Origin: Xylocopa sonorina
Lineage: Eukaryota > Arthropoda > Insecta > Hymenoptera > Apidae
Assembly: GCF_050948175.1 (NCBI RefSeq)
Contig: NW_027490177.1
Location: forward strand, 62,001-126,000
Direction: 5' to 3'
DNA length: 64,000 nt
Positions 11,611 through 24,287 of the stretch are shown here, one piece after another. The notes under the pieces are model-generated. The model was given only the letters and a program-made list of their open reading frames with translations, had not been told where the DNA came from and searched no databases. Each line of letters begins with the position of its first letter. The stretch's first letter is position 1. A program made the translations under genes and the position numbers.

Positions 11611-12056
11611 TTGCGAAGTGTTATGTATTCCTCGTCTACACTTCAAATGAATGTAAATGCGACACTTTCTTGCAAGGAAATAGCGTTTGCTGATGTCTAC
11701 GTATCGTAGCAGTGGATTTCTGATGCTTCTTAAAACGCGATATCGCATCTCACTTCTATGATTCATGGTAAGATATAATATGATTTGCGAAGTGTCAAGT
11801 ATTCCTCGTCTACACTTCAAATGAATGTAAATGCGACACTTCCCTGCATGGAAATAGCGTTTGCAGATGTCTACTCATCGTAGCAATGGATTTCTGATGC
11901 TTCTTAAAACGCGATAACGCATCTCATTTCTATGTTTCATGGTAAGATATAATATGATTTGCGAAGTGTCATGTATTCCTCGTCCACGCTTCAAATGAAT
12001 GTAAATGCGACACTTCCTTGCAAGGAAATAGCGTTTGCAGATGTCTGCGTAACGTA
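11095..12056. repeat. Zone I copy 3, left part
   Basis: This matches about 3000-3961 at offset 8095, including CTACTCATCG and CGATAACGC units. At its right end the unit that would lead into the position-1 type instead joins directly to the 132-bp unit, so six units (1044 bp, the equivalents of 3962-5005) are absent. Confidence 0.78.
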
Positions 12057-12188
12057 GCAATAGAGTTCTTATGATTCTTAAATCGCGATATTGCATCTCA
12101 TTTCTATGTTTCATGGTACGATTCAAATGAATGTAAATGCGACACTTCCTTGCAAGGCAATAGCGTCTGCAGATGTCTAGGTATCGTA
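12057..12188 (+). repeat. 132-bp truncated monomer, copy 4
   Basis: It has the same joint and flanks as 1045. Here it directly follows a CGATAACGC unit because six units are missing before it. Confidence 0.93.
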
Positions 12189-13690
12189 GCAATAGAGTTC
12201 TAATGCTTCTTAAAACGCGATATCGCATCTCATTTCTATATTTCATGGTAAGATATAATATGATTTGCAAAGTGTTATGCATTCCTCGTCTACACTTCAA
12301 ATGAATGTAAATGCGACACTTCCTTGTTAGTAAATAGCGCTTGCAGATGTCTACTTATCGAAGCAATAGATTTCAAATTCTTCTTAAAACGAGATATTGC
12401 ATCTCATATCTATGTTTCATGATAAGATATGACATTCATTGCGAAGTGTTATGCATTGCTCGTCTACGATACAAATGAATGTTAATGCGACACTTCCTTG
12501 CAAGGAAATTGCGTTTGCAGATTTCTACGTTTCGTAGCAATAGAGTTCTTATGATTCTTAAAACGCGATATCGCATCTCATTTCTATGTTTCATGGTAAG
12601 ATATAATATTCATTGCGAAGTGTTATGCATTCCTCGTCTACACTTCAAATGAATGTAAATGCGACACTCCCTTGCAAGGAAATAGCGTTTGCAGATGTCT
12701 ACGTATCGTAGCAATAGAGTTCAAATGCTTCTTAAAACGAGATATTGCATCTCATATCTATGTTTCATGATAAGATATAATATTCATTGCGAAGTGATAT
12801 GCATTCCTCGTCTACGATTCAAATGAATGTAAATGCGACACTTCCTTGCAAGGAAATAGCGTTTGCAGATGTCTGCGTATCGTAGCAATAGAGTTCTTAT
12901 GATTCTTAAAACGCGATATCGCATCTCATTTCTATGTTTCATGATAAGATATAATATTCGTTGCGAAGGGTTATGCATTCCTCGTCTACGATTCAAATGA
13001 ATGTAAATGCGACACTTCCTTGCAAGGAAATAGCGTTTGCAGATGTCTACGTATCGTAGCAATAGAGTTCTTATGATTCTTAAAACGCGATATCGCATCT
13101 CATTTCTATGTTTCATGGTAAGATATAATATTATTTGCGAAGTGTTATGTAGTCCTCGTCTACACTTCAAATGAATGTAAATGCGACACTCCGTTGCTAG
13201 GAAATAGCGTTTGCAGATGTCTACGTATCGAAGCAATAGAGTTCAAAAGCTTCTTAAAACGAGATATTGCATCTCATATCTATGTTTCATGATAAGATAT
13301 GATATTCATTGCGAAGTGTTATGCATTGCTCGTCTACGATACAAATGAATGTTAATGCGACACTTCCTTGCAAGGAAATTGCGTTTGCAGATGTCTACGT
13401 ATCGTAGCAATAGAGTTCTTATGATTCTTAAAACGCGATATCGCATCTCATTTCTATGTTTCATGGTAAGATATAATATTCATTGCGAAGAGTTATGCAT
13501 TCCTCGTCTACACTTCAAATGAATGTAAATGCGACACTCCCTTGCAAGGAAATAGCGTTTGCAGATGTCAACGTATCGTAGCAATAGAGTTCAAATGCTT
13601 CTTAAAACGAGATATTGCATCTCATATATATGTTTCATGATAAGATATAATATTCATTGCGAAGTGATATGCATTCCTCGTCTACGATTC
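12057..13690. repeat. Zone I copy 3, B-rich part
   Basis: This matches 1045-2740 at offset 11012, starting with the 132-bp unit. Small private changes include GACATTCATTG near 12430 and GAAGGGTTATG near 12965. It ends in a switch to a 4658-type unit marked by TACGTATCCTAG near 13745. Confidence 0.78.
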
Positions 13691-15278
13691 AAATGAATGT
13701 AAATGCGACACTTCCTTGCAAGGAAATAGCGTCTGCAGATGTCTACGTATCCTAGCAATAGATTTCTAATGCTTCTTAAAACGCGATATCGCATCTCATT
13801 TCTATGATTCATGGTAAGATATAATATGATTTGCGAAGTGTTATGCATTCCTCGTCTACGATTCAAATGAATGTAAATGCGACACTCCCTTGCAAGGAAA
13901 TAGCATTTGCAGATGTCTACGTATCGTAGCAATAGAGTTCAAATGCTTCTTAAAACGAGATATTGCATCTCATATCTATGTTTCATGGTAAGATATAATA
14001 TTCATTGCGAAGTCTTATGCATTCCTCGTCTACGATTCAAATGAATGTAAATGCGACACTTCCTTGCAAGGAAATAGCGTTTGCAGATGTCTGCGTAACG
14101 TAGCAATAGAGTTCTTATGATTCTTAAATCGCGATATTGCATCTCATTTCTATGTTTCATGGTACGATTCAAATGAATGTAAATGCGACACTTCCTTGCA
14201 AGGCAATAGCGTCTGCAGATGTCTAGGTATCGTAGCAATAGAGTTCTAATGCTTCTTAAAACGCGATATCGCATCTCATTTCTATATTTCATGGTAAGAT
14301 ATAATATTCATTGCGAAGTGTTATGCATTCCTCGTCTACACTTCAAATGAATGTAAATGCGACACTCCGTTGCTAGGAAATAGCGTTTGCAGATGTCTAC
14401 GTATCGTAGCAATAGAGTTCAAATGCTTCTTAAAACGAGATATTGCATCTCATATATATGTTTCATGATAAGATATAATATTCATTGCGAAGTGATATGC
14501 ATTCCTCGTCTACGATTCAAATGAATGTAAATGCGACACTTCCTTGCAAGGAAATAGCGTTTGCAGATGTCTGCGTATCGTAGCAATAGAGTTCTTATGA
14601 TTCTTAAAACGCGATATCGCATCTCATTTCTATGTTTCATGGTAAGATATAATATTCATTGCGAAGTTTTATGCATTCCTCGTCTACACTTCAAATGAAT
14701 GTAAATGCGACACTGCCTTGCAAGGAAATATCGTTTGCAGATGTCTACGTATCGTAGCAATAGAGTTCAAATGCTTCTTAAAACGAGATATTGCATCTCA
14801 TATATATGTTTCATGATAAGATATAATATTCATTGCGAAGTGATATGCATTCCTCGTCTACGATTCAAATGAATGTAAATGCGACACTTCCTTGCAAGGA
14901 AATAGCGTTTGCAGATGTCTGCGTATCGTAGCAATAGAGTTCTTATGATTCTTAAAACGCGATATCGCATCTCATTTCTATGTTTCATGGTAAGATATAA
15001 TATGATTTGCGAAGTGTTATGTAGTCCTCGTTTACACTTCAAATGAATGTAAATGCGACACTTCGTTGCTAGGAAATAGCGTTTGCAGATGTCTACGTAT
15101 CGAAGCAATAGGGTTCAAAAGCTTCTTAAAACAAGATATCGCATCTCATTTCTATGTTTCATGATAAGATGTAATATTCATTGCGAAGTGTTATGTATTC
15201 CTCGCCTACACTTCAAATGAATGTAAATGCGACACTTACTTGCTAGGAAATAGCGTTTGCAGATGTCTACGTATCGAA
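13691..15278. repeat. Rearranged B-rich segment of zone I
   Basis: Units at 13755, 13929, 14103 (132 bp) and 14235 follow the order of copy-2 units 4658, 4832, 5006 and 5138. The array then alternates B units (TCATATATATG at about 14450 and 14805) with A units up to the 175-bp unit. This alternation resembles a local two-unit (348-bp) period from 14409 to about 15104. Confidence 0.7.
14103..14234 (+). repeat. 132-bp truncated monomer, copy 5
   Basis: It has the same joint and flanks as 1045. It lies in the rearranged segment only about 2 kb after the previous truncated unit, so this string was duplicated out of register. Confidence 0.93.
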
Positions 15279-15453
15279 GCAATAGAGTTCAAATGCTTCT
15301 TAAAAAAGAGATATTGCATCTCTTATCTTTGTTTCATGGTAAGATATAATATGATTTGCGAAGTGTAATGTATTCCTCGTCTACACTTCAAATGAATGTA
15401 AATGCGACACTTCCCTGCATGGAAATAGCGTTTGCAGATGTCTACTCATCGTA
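15279..15453 (+). repeat. 175-bp monomer (CTTAAAAAAGAG class)
   Basis: It corresponds to 2917 at offset 12362 and leads into CTACTCATCG in the same way. A private change is TTATCTTTG. Confidence 0.88.
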
Positions 15454-17367
15454 GCAATGGATTTCTGATGCTTCTTAAAACGCGATAACGCATCTCATTT
15501 CTATGTTTCATGGTAAGATATAATATGATTTGCGAAGTGTCATGTATTCCTCGTCCACGCTTCAAATGAATGTAAATGCGACACTTTCTTGCAAGGAAAT
15601 AGCGTTTGCAGATGTCTACGTATCGTAGCAATGGATTTCTGATGCTCCTTAAAACGCGATAACGCATCTCATTTCTATGTTTCATGGTAAGATATAATAT
15701 GATTTGCGAAGTGTCATGTATTCCTCGTCCAGGCTTCAAATGAATGTAAATGCGACACTTCGTTGCAAGGAAATAGCGTTTGCAGATGTCTACGTATAGT
15801 AGCAATAGAGTTCTTATGATTCTTAAAACGCGATATCGGATCTCATTTCTATGTTTCATGGTAAGATATAATATGATTTGCGAAGTGTTATGTATTCCTC
15901 GTCTACACTTCAAATAAATGTAAATGCGACACTTTCTTGCAAGGAAATAGCGTTTGCTGATGTCTACGTATCGTAGCAATGGATTTCTGATGCTTCTTAA
16001 AACGCGATATCGCATCTCACTTCTATGATTCATGGTAAGATATAATATGATTTGCGAAGTGTCATGTATTCTTCGTCTACACTTCAAATGAATGTAAATG
16101 CGACACTTCCCTGCATGGAAATAGCGTTTGCAGATGTCTACTCATCATAGCAATGGATTTCTGATGCTTCTTAAAACGCGATAACGCATCTCATTTCTAT
16201 GTTTCATGGTAAGATATAATATGATTTGCGAAGTGTCATGTATTCCTCGTCCACGCTTCAAATGAACGTAAATGCGACACTTCCTTGCAAGGAAATAGCG
16301 TTTGCAGATGTCTACGTATCGTAGCAATAGAGTTCTTATGATTCTTAAAACGCGATATCGGAACTCATTTCTATGTTTCATGGTAAGATATAATATGATT
16401 TGCGAAGTGTTATGTATTCCTCGTCTACACTTCAAATGAATGTAAATGCGACACTTTCTTGCATGGAAATAGCGTTTGCAGATGTCTACGTATCGTAGCA
16501 ATGGATTTCTGATGCTTCTTAAAACGCGATATCGCATCTCATTTCTATGATTCATGGTAAGATATAATATGATTTGCGAAGTGTTATGTATTCCTCGTCT
16601 ACACTTCAAATGAATGTAAATGCGACACTTTCTTGCAGGGAAATAGCGTTTGCAGATGTCTACGTATCGTAGCAATAGAGTTCTAATGCTTCTTAAAACG
16701 CGATATCGCATCTCATTTCTATGTTTCATGGTAAGATGTAATATGATTTGCGGAGTGTTATGTATTCCTCGTCTGCACTTCAAATGAATGTAAATGCGAC
16801 ACTTCCTTGCAAGGAAATAGCGTTTGCAGATGTCTGAGTATCGTAGCAATAGAGTTCTTATGATTCTTAAATCGCGATATTGCATTTCATTTCTATGTTT
16901 CATGGTAGGATATAATATGATTTGCGAAGTGTTATGTATTCCTCGTCTACACTTCAAATGAATGTGAATGCGACACTTCCCTGCTAGGAAATAGCGTCTG
17001 CAGATGTCTACGTATCCTAGCAATAGATTTCTAATGCTTCTTAAAACGCGATATCGCATCTCATTTCTATGATTCATGGTAAGATATAATATGATTTGCG
17101 AAGTGTTATGCATTCCTCGTCTACGATTCAAATGAATGTAAATGCGACACTCCCTTGCAAGGAACTAGCTTTTGCAGACGTCTACGTATCGTAGCAATAG
17201 AGTTCAAATGCTTCTTAAAACGAGATATTGCATCTCATATCTATGTTTCATGGTAAGATATAATATTCATTGCGAAGTCTTATGCATTCCTCGTCTACGA
17301 TTCAAATGAATGTAAATGCGACACTTCCTTGCAAGGAAATAGCGTTTGCAGATGTCTGCGTAACGTA

Positions 17368-17499
17368 GCAATAGAGTTCTTATGATTCTTAAATCGCGAT
17401 ATTGCATCTCATTTCTATGTTTCATGGTACGATTCAAATGAATGTAAATGCGACACTTCCTTGCAAGGCAATAGCGTCTGCAGATGTCTAGGTATCGTA
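17368..17499 (+). repeat. 132-bp truncated monomer, copy 6
   Basis: It has the same joint and flanks as 1045, at offset 16323. The next unit has CGATATGGC in place of CGATATCGC. Confidence 0.93.
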
Positions 17500-18543
17500 G
17501 CAATAGAGTTCTAATGCTTCTTAAAACGCGATATGGCATCTCATTTCTATATTTCATGGTAAGATATAATATGATTTGCAAAGTGTTATGCATTCCTCGT
17601 CTACACTTCAAATGAATGTAAATGCGACACTTCCTTGTTAGTAAATAGCGCTGGCAGATGTCTACTTATCGAAGCAATAGATTTCAAATGCTTCTTAAAA
17701 CGAGATATTGCATCTCATATCTATGTTTCATGATAAGATATGATATTCATTGCGAAGTGTTATGCATTGCTCGTCTACGATACAAATGAATGTTAATGCG
17801 ACACTTCCTTGCAAGGAAATTGCGTTTGCAGATTTCTACGTTTCGTAGCAATAGAGTTCTTATGATTCTTAAAACGCGATATCGCATCTCATTTCTATGT
17901 TTCATGGTAAGATATAATATTCATTGCGAAGTGTTATGCATTCCTCGTCTACACTTCAAATGAATGTAAATGCGACACTCCCTTGCAAGGAAATAGCGTT
18001 TGCAGATGTCTACGTATCGTAGCAATAGAGTTCAAATGCTTCTTAAAACGAGATATTGCATCTCATATCTATGTTTCATGATAAGATATAATATTCATTG
18101 CGAAGTGATATGCATTCCTCGTCTACGATTCAAATGAATGTAAATGCGACACTTCCTTGCAAGGAAATAGCGTTTGCAGATGTCTGCGTATCGTAGCAAT
18201 AGAGTTCTTATGATTCTTAAAACGCGATATCGCATCTCATTTCTATGTTTCATGATAAGATATAATATTCGTTGCGAAGTGTTATGCATTCCTCGTCTAC
18301 GATTCAAATGAATGTAAATGCGACACTTCCTTGCAAGGAAATAGCGTTTGCAGATGTCTACGTATCGTAGCAATAGAGTCCTTATGATTCTTAAAACGCG
18401 ATATCGCATCTCATTTCTATGTTTCATGGTAAGATATAATATTATTTGCGAAGTGTTATGTAGTCCTCGTCTACACTTCAAATGAATGTAAATGCGACAC
18501 TTCGTTGCTAGGAAATAGCGTTTGCAGATGTCTACGTATCGAA

Positions 18544-19762
18544 GCAATAGAGTTCAAATGCTTCTTAAAACGAGATATTGCATCTCATATCTATGTTTCA
18601 TGATAAGATATGATATTCATTGCGAAGTGTTATGCATTGCTCGTCTACGATACAAATGAATGTTAGTGCGACACTTCCTTGCAAGGAAATTGCGTTTGCA
18701 GATTTCTACGTTTCGTAGCAATAGAGTTCTTATGATTCTTAAAACGCGATATCGCATCTCATTTCTATGTTTCATGGTAAGATATAATATTCATTGCGAA
18801 GAGTTATGCATTCCTCGTCTACACTTCAAATGAATGTAAATGCGACACTCCCTTGCAAGGAAATAGCGTTTGCAGATGTCTACGTATCGTAGCAATAGAG
18901 TTCAAATGCTTCTTAAAACGAGATATTGCATCTCATATATATGTTTCATGATAAGATATAATATTCATTGCGAAGTGATATGCATTCCTCGTCTACGATT
19001 CAAATGAATATAAATGCGACACTTCCTTGCAAGGAAATAGCGTTTGCAGATGTCTGCGTATCGTAGCAATAGAGTTCTTATGATTCTTAAAACGCGATAT
19101 CGCATCTCACTTCTATGTTTCATGATAAGATATAATATTCGTTGCGAAGTGTTATGCATTCCTCGTCTACGATTCAAATGAATGTAAATGCGACACTTCC
19201 TTGCAAGGAAATAGCGTTTGCAGATGTCTACGTATCGTAGCAATAGAGTTCTTATGATTCTTAAAACGCGATATCGCATCTCATTTCTATGTTTCATGGT
19301 AAGATATAATATGATTTGCGAAGTGTTATGTAGTCCTCGTCTACACTTCAAATGAATGTAAATGCGACAGTTCGTTGCTAGGAAATAGCGTTTGCAGATG
19401 TCTACGTATCGAAGCAATAGAGTTCAAAAGCTTCTTAAAACAAGATATCGCATCTCATTTCTATGTTTCATGATAAGATGTAATATTCATTGCGAAGTGT
19501 TATGTATTCCTCGCCTACACTTCAAATGAATGTAAATGCGACACTTACTTGCTAGGAAATAGCGTTTGCAGATGTCTACGTATCGAAGCAATAGAGTTCA
19601 AATGCTTCTTAAAAAAGAGATATTGCATCTCTTATCTATGTTTCATGGTAAGATATAATATGATTTGCGAAGTGTCATGTATTCCTCGTCTACACTTCAA
19701 ATGAATGCAAATGCGACACTTCCTCGCTAGGAAATAGCGTCCGCAAATGTCTACCTATCGTA
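18544..19762. repeat. Transition from zone I to zone II
   Basis: Units of the 2221, 2395, 2569, 1873 and 2047 types lead to a unit with CTTAAAACAAGATATCGC (19414) and a 175-bp unit (19588). The same seven-unit string recurs at 22373-23591, offset 3829 (22 units of 174 plus one base), with few differences. Confidence 0.8.
19588..19762 (+). repeat. 175-bp monomer (CTTAAAAAAGAG class)
   Basis: It has the same insertion as 2917, but is followed by the GAATGCAAATGCG unit that opens the 8-unit duplication. Confidence 0.88.
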
Positions 19763-22425
19763 GCAATAGAGTTCTAATGCTTCTTAAAACGCGATATCGC
19801 ATCTCATTTCTATGTTTCATGGTAAGATATAATATGATTTGCGAAGTGTCATGTTTTCCTCGTCTACACTTCAAATGAATGTAAATGCGACACTTCCTTG
19901 CAGGGAAATAGCGTCTGCAGATGTCTAGGTATCGTAGCAATAGAGTTCTTATGATTCTTAAAACGCGATATCGCAACTCATTTCCATGTTTCATGGTAAG
20001 ATATAATATGATTTGCGAAGTGTTATGTATTCCTCGTCTACACTGCAAACGAATGTAAATGCGACACTTCCTTGCAAGGAAATAGCGTTTGCAGATGTCT
20101 ACGTATCGTAGCAATAGATTTCTGACGCTTCTTAAAACGCGATATCGCATCTCATTTCTATGTTTCATGGTAAGATATAATATGATTTGCGAAGTGTCAT
20201 GTATTCCTCGTCTACACTTCAAATGAATGTAAATGCGACACTCCCTTGCAAGGAAATAGCGTTTGCAGATGTCTACGTATCGTAGCAATAGAGTTCTTAT
20301 GATTCTTAAAACGCGATATCGCACCTCATTTCTATGTTTCATGGTAAGATATAATATGATTTGCGAAGTGTTATGTAGTCCTCGCCTACACTTCAAATGA
20401 ATGTAAATGCGACACTTCCTTGCTAGGAAATAGCGTTTGCAGATGTCTACGTATCGTAGGGATAGAGTTCTAATGCTTCTTAAAACGAGATATTGCATCT
20501 CATATCTATGTTTCATGATAAGATATAATATTCATTGCGAAGTGTTATGCATTCCTCGTCTACGATTCAAATCAATGTAAATGCGACACTTCCTTGCAAG
20601 GAAATAGCGTTTGCAGATGTCTGCGTATCGTAGCAATAGAGTTCTTATGATTCTTAAAACGCGATATCGCATCTCATTTCTATGTTTCATGATAAGATAT
20701 AATATTCGTTGCGAAGTGTTATGCATTCCTCGTCTACGATTCAAATGAATGTAAATGCGACACTTCCTTGCAAGGAAATAGCGTTTGCAGATGTCTACGT
20801 ATCGTAGCAATAGAGTTCTTATGATTCTTAAAACGCGATATCGCATCTCATTTCTATGTTTCATGGTAAGATATAATATTATTTGCGAAGTGTTATGTAG
20901 TCCTCGTCTACACTTCAAATGAATGTAAATGCGACACTTCGTTGCTAGGAAATAGCGTTTGCAGATGTCTACGTATCGAAGCAATAGAGTTCAAATGCTT
21001 CTTAAAACGAGATATCGCATCTCATTTCTATGTTTCATGGTAAGATATAATATGATTTGCGAAGTGTCATGTATTCCTCGTCTACACTTCAAATGAATGC
21101 AAATGCGACACTTCCTCGCTAGGAAATAGCGTCCGCAAATGTCTACCTATCGTAGCAATAGAGTTCTAATGCTTCTTAAAACGCGATATCGCATCTCATT
21201 TCTATGTTTCATGGTAAGATATAATATGATTTGCGAAGTGTCATGTTTTCCTCGTCTACACTTCAAATGAATGTAAATGCGACACTTCCTTGCAGGGAAA
21301 TAGCGTCTGCAGATGTCTAGGTATCGTAGCAATAGAGTTCTTATGATTCTTAAAACGCGATATCGCAACTCATTTCCATGTTTCATGGTAAGATATAATA
21401 TGATTTGCGAAGTGTTATGTATTCCTCGTCTACACTGCAAACGAATGTAAATGCGACACTTCCTTGCAAGGAAATAGCGTTTGCAGATGTCTACGTATCG
21501 TAGCAATAGATTTCTGACGCTTCTTAAAACGCGATATCGCATCTCATTTCTATGTTTCATGGTAAGATATAATATGATTTGCGAAGTGTCATGTATTCCT
21601 CGTCTACACTTCAAATGAATGTAAATGCGACACTCCCTTGCAAGGAAATAGCGTTTGCAGATGTCTACGTATCGTAGCAATAGAGTTCTTATGATTCTTA
21701 AAATGCGATATCGCATCTCATTTCTATGTTTCATGGTAAGATATAATATGATTTGCGAAGTGTTATGTAGTCCTCGCCTACACTTCAAATGAATGTAAAT
21801 GCGACACTTCCTTGCTAGGAAATAGCGTTTGCAGATGTCTACGTATCGTAGGGATAGAGTTCTAATGCTTCTTAAAACGAGATATTGCATCTCATATCTA
21901 TGTTTCATGATAAGATATAATATTCATTGCGAAGTGTTATGCATTCCTCGTCTACGATTCAAATCAATGTAAATGCGACACTTCCTTGCAAGGAAATAGC
22001 GTTTGCAGATGTCTGCGTATCGTAGCAATAGAGTTCTTATGATTCTTAAAACGCGATATCGCATCTCATTTCTATGTTTCATGATAAGATATAATATTCG
22101 TTGCGAAGTGTTATGCATTCCTCGTCTACGATTCAAATGAATGTAAATGCGACACTTCCTTGCAAGGAAATAGCGTTTGCAGATGTCTACGTATCGTAGC
22201 AATAGAGTTCTTATGATTCTTAAAACGCGATATCGCATCTCATTTCTATGTTTCATGGTAAGATATAATATTATTTGCGAAGTGTTATGTAGTCCTCGTC
22301 TACACTTCAAATGAATGTAAATGCGACACTTCGTTGCTAGGAAATAGCGTTTGCAGATGTCTACGTATCGAAGCAATAGAGTTCAAATGCTTCTTAAAAC
22401 GAGATATTGCATCTCATATCTATGT
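19642..22425. repeat. Eight-monomer (1392-bp) tandem duplication
   Basis: About 19642-21033 and 21034-22425 match at offset 1392 with almost no differences. Shared rare markers are GAATGCAAATGCG, GCGTCCGCAAATG, ATGTTTTCCTCG, ACTGCAAACGAATG, GATTTCTGACGC and CGTAGGGATAG. The low divergence indicates a recent event. The joint lies inside a chimeric monomer at 20981-21154. Confidence 0.87.
20981..21154. repeat. Chimeric monomer at the 8-unit duplication joint
   Basis: The left part is B-type (TTCAAATGC, CTTAAAACGAGATAT). The right part is A-type (CGCATCTCATTTC, CATGGTAAG, GTGTCATG). At the end of the second copy (22373 onward) the same left part continues as B. The crossover is therefore placed at about 21010-21030. 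Confidence 0.72.
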
Positions 22426-23591
22426 TTCATGATAAGATATGATATTCATTGCGAAGTGTTATGCATTGCTCGTCTACGATACAAATGAATGTTAGTGCGA
22501 CACTTCCTTGCAAGGAAATTGCGTTTGCAGATTTCTACGTTTCGTAGCAATAGAGTTCTTATGATTCTTAAAACGCGATATCGCATCTCATTTCTATGTT
22601 TCATGGTAAGATATAATATTCATTGCGAAGAGTTATGCATTCCTCGTCTACACTTCAAATGAATGTAAATGCGACACTCCCTTGCAAGGAAATAGCGTTT
22701 GCAGATGTCTACGTATCGTAGCAATAGAGTTCAAATGCTTCTTAAAACGAGATATTGCATCTCATATATATGTTTCATGATAAGATATAATATTCATTGC
22801 GAAGTGATATGCATTCCTCGTCTACGATTCAAATGAATATAAATGCGACACTTCCTTGCAAGGAAATAGCGTTTGCAGATGTCTGCGTATCGTAGCAATA
22901 GAGTTCTTATGATTCTTAAAACGCGATATCGCATCTCACTTCTATGTTTCATGATAAGATATAATATTCGTTGCGAAGTGTTATGCATTCCTCGTCTACG
23001 ATTCAAATGAATGTAAATGCGACACTTCCTTGCAAGGAAATAGCGTTTGCAGATGTCTACGTATCGTAGCAATAGAGTTCTTATGATTCTTAAAACGCGA
23101 TATCGCATCTCATTTCTATGTTTCATGGTAAGATATAATATGATTTGCGAAGTGTTATGTAGTCCTCGTCTACACTTCAAATGAATGTAAATGCGACAGT
23201 TCGTTGCTAGGAAATAGCGTTTGCAGATGTCTACGTATCGAAGCAATAGAGTTCAAAAGCTTCTTAAAACAAGATATCGCATCTCATTTCTATGTTTCAT
23301 GATAAGATGTAATATTCATTGCGAAGTGTTATGTATTCCTCGCCTACACTTCAAATGAATGTAAATGCGACACTTACTTGCTAGGAAATAGCGTTTGCAG
23401 ATGTCTACGTATCGAAGCAATAGAGTTCAAATGCTTCTTAAAAAAGAGATATTGCATCTCTTATCTATGTTTCATGGTAAGATATAATATGATTTGCGAA
23501 GTGTCATGTATTCCTCGTCTACACTTCAAATGAATGCAAATGCGACACTTCCTCGCTAGGAAATAGCGTCCGCAAATGTCTACCTATCGTA
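22373..23591. repeat. Zone II repeat of the 18544-19762 string
   Basis: This seven-unit string matches 18544-19762 at offset 3829, including CGACAGTTCG, AAAAGCTTC and CTTAAAACAAGATATCGC near 23200-23280 and the 175-bp unit at 23417. It is followed, as at 19763, by the GCGTCCGCAAATG unit. Confidence 0.82.
23417..23591 (+). repeat. 175-bp monomer (CTTAAAAAAGAG class)
   Basis: It corresponds to 19588 at offset 3829. Confidence 0.88.
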
Positions 23592-24287
23592 GCAATAGAG
23601 TTCTAATGCTTCTTAAAACGCGATATCGCATCTCATTTCTATGTTTCATGGTAAGATATAATATGATTTGCGAAGTGTCATGTTTTCCTCGTCTACACTT
23701 CAAATGAATGTAAATGCGACACTTCCTTGCAGGGAAATAGCGTCTGCAGATGTCTAGGTATCGTAGCAATAGAGTTCTTATGATTCTTAAAACGCGATAT
23801 CGCAACTCATTTCCATGTTTCATGGTAAGATATAATATGATTTGCGAAGTGTCATGTATTCCTCGTCTACACTTCAAATGAATGCAAATGCGACACTTCC
23901 TCGCTAGGAAATAGCGTCCGCAAATGTCTACCTATCGTAGCAATAGAGTTCTAATGCTTCTTAAAACGCGATATCGCATCTCATTTCTATGTTTCATGAT
24001 AAGATATAATATGATTTGCGAAGTGTCATGTTTTCCTCGTCTACACTTCAAATGAATGTAAATGCGACACTTCCTTGCAGGGAAATAGCGTCTGCAGATG
24101 TCTAGGTATCGTAGCAATAGAGTTCTTATGATTCTTAAAACGCGATATCGCAACTCATTTCCATGTTTCATGGTAAGATATAATATGATTTGCGAAGTGT
24201 TATGTATTCCTCGTCAACACTGCAAACGAATGTAAATGCGACACTTCCTTGCAAGGAAATAGCGTTTGCAGATGTCTACGTATCGTA
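23592..24287. repeat. Two-monomer (348-bp) tandem duplication
   Basis: The pair of units marked by ATGTTTTCCTCG and by GCAACTCATTTCC occurs twice in succession (23592-23939 and 23940-24287), whereas the matching place at 19763 has it once. One difference I saw is CATGATAAG for CATGGTAAG near 23997. Confidence 0.8.

Larger units (their letters stand above)
15279..18543. repeat. Zone I copy 4 (most complete later copy)
   Basis: From the 175-bp unit at 15279 the block follows 2917-5659 at offset 12362, and from 16324 it also follows 1-2220 at offset 16323. The place corresponding to 643-732 has the copy-2 version. Near 18022 it follows copy 1 (GCGAAGTGATATG with TCATATCTATG) rather than copy 2, so the copy-2 rearrangement at 5660 is private. 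Confidence 0.82.

Noticed and set aside
19703..19712. ATGCAAAT octamer motif in the GAATGCAAATGCG variant
   Set aside because: It is a single-base change from the usual ATGTAAAT, spread by duplication of one unit; chance is the simplest explanation.
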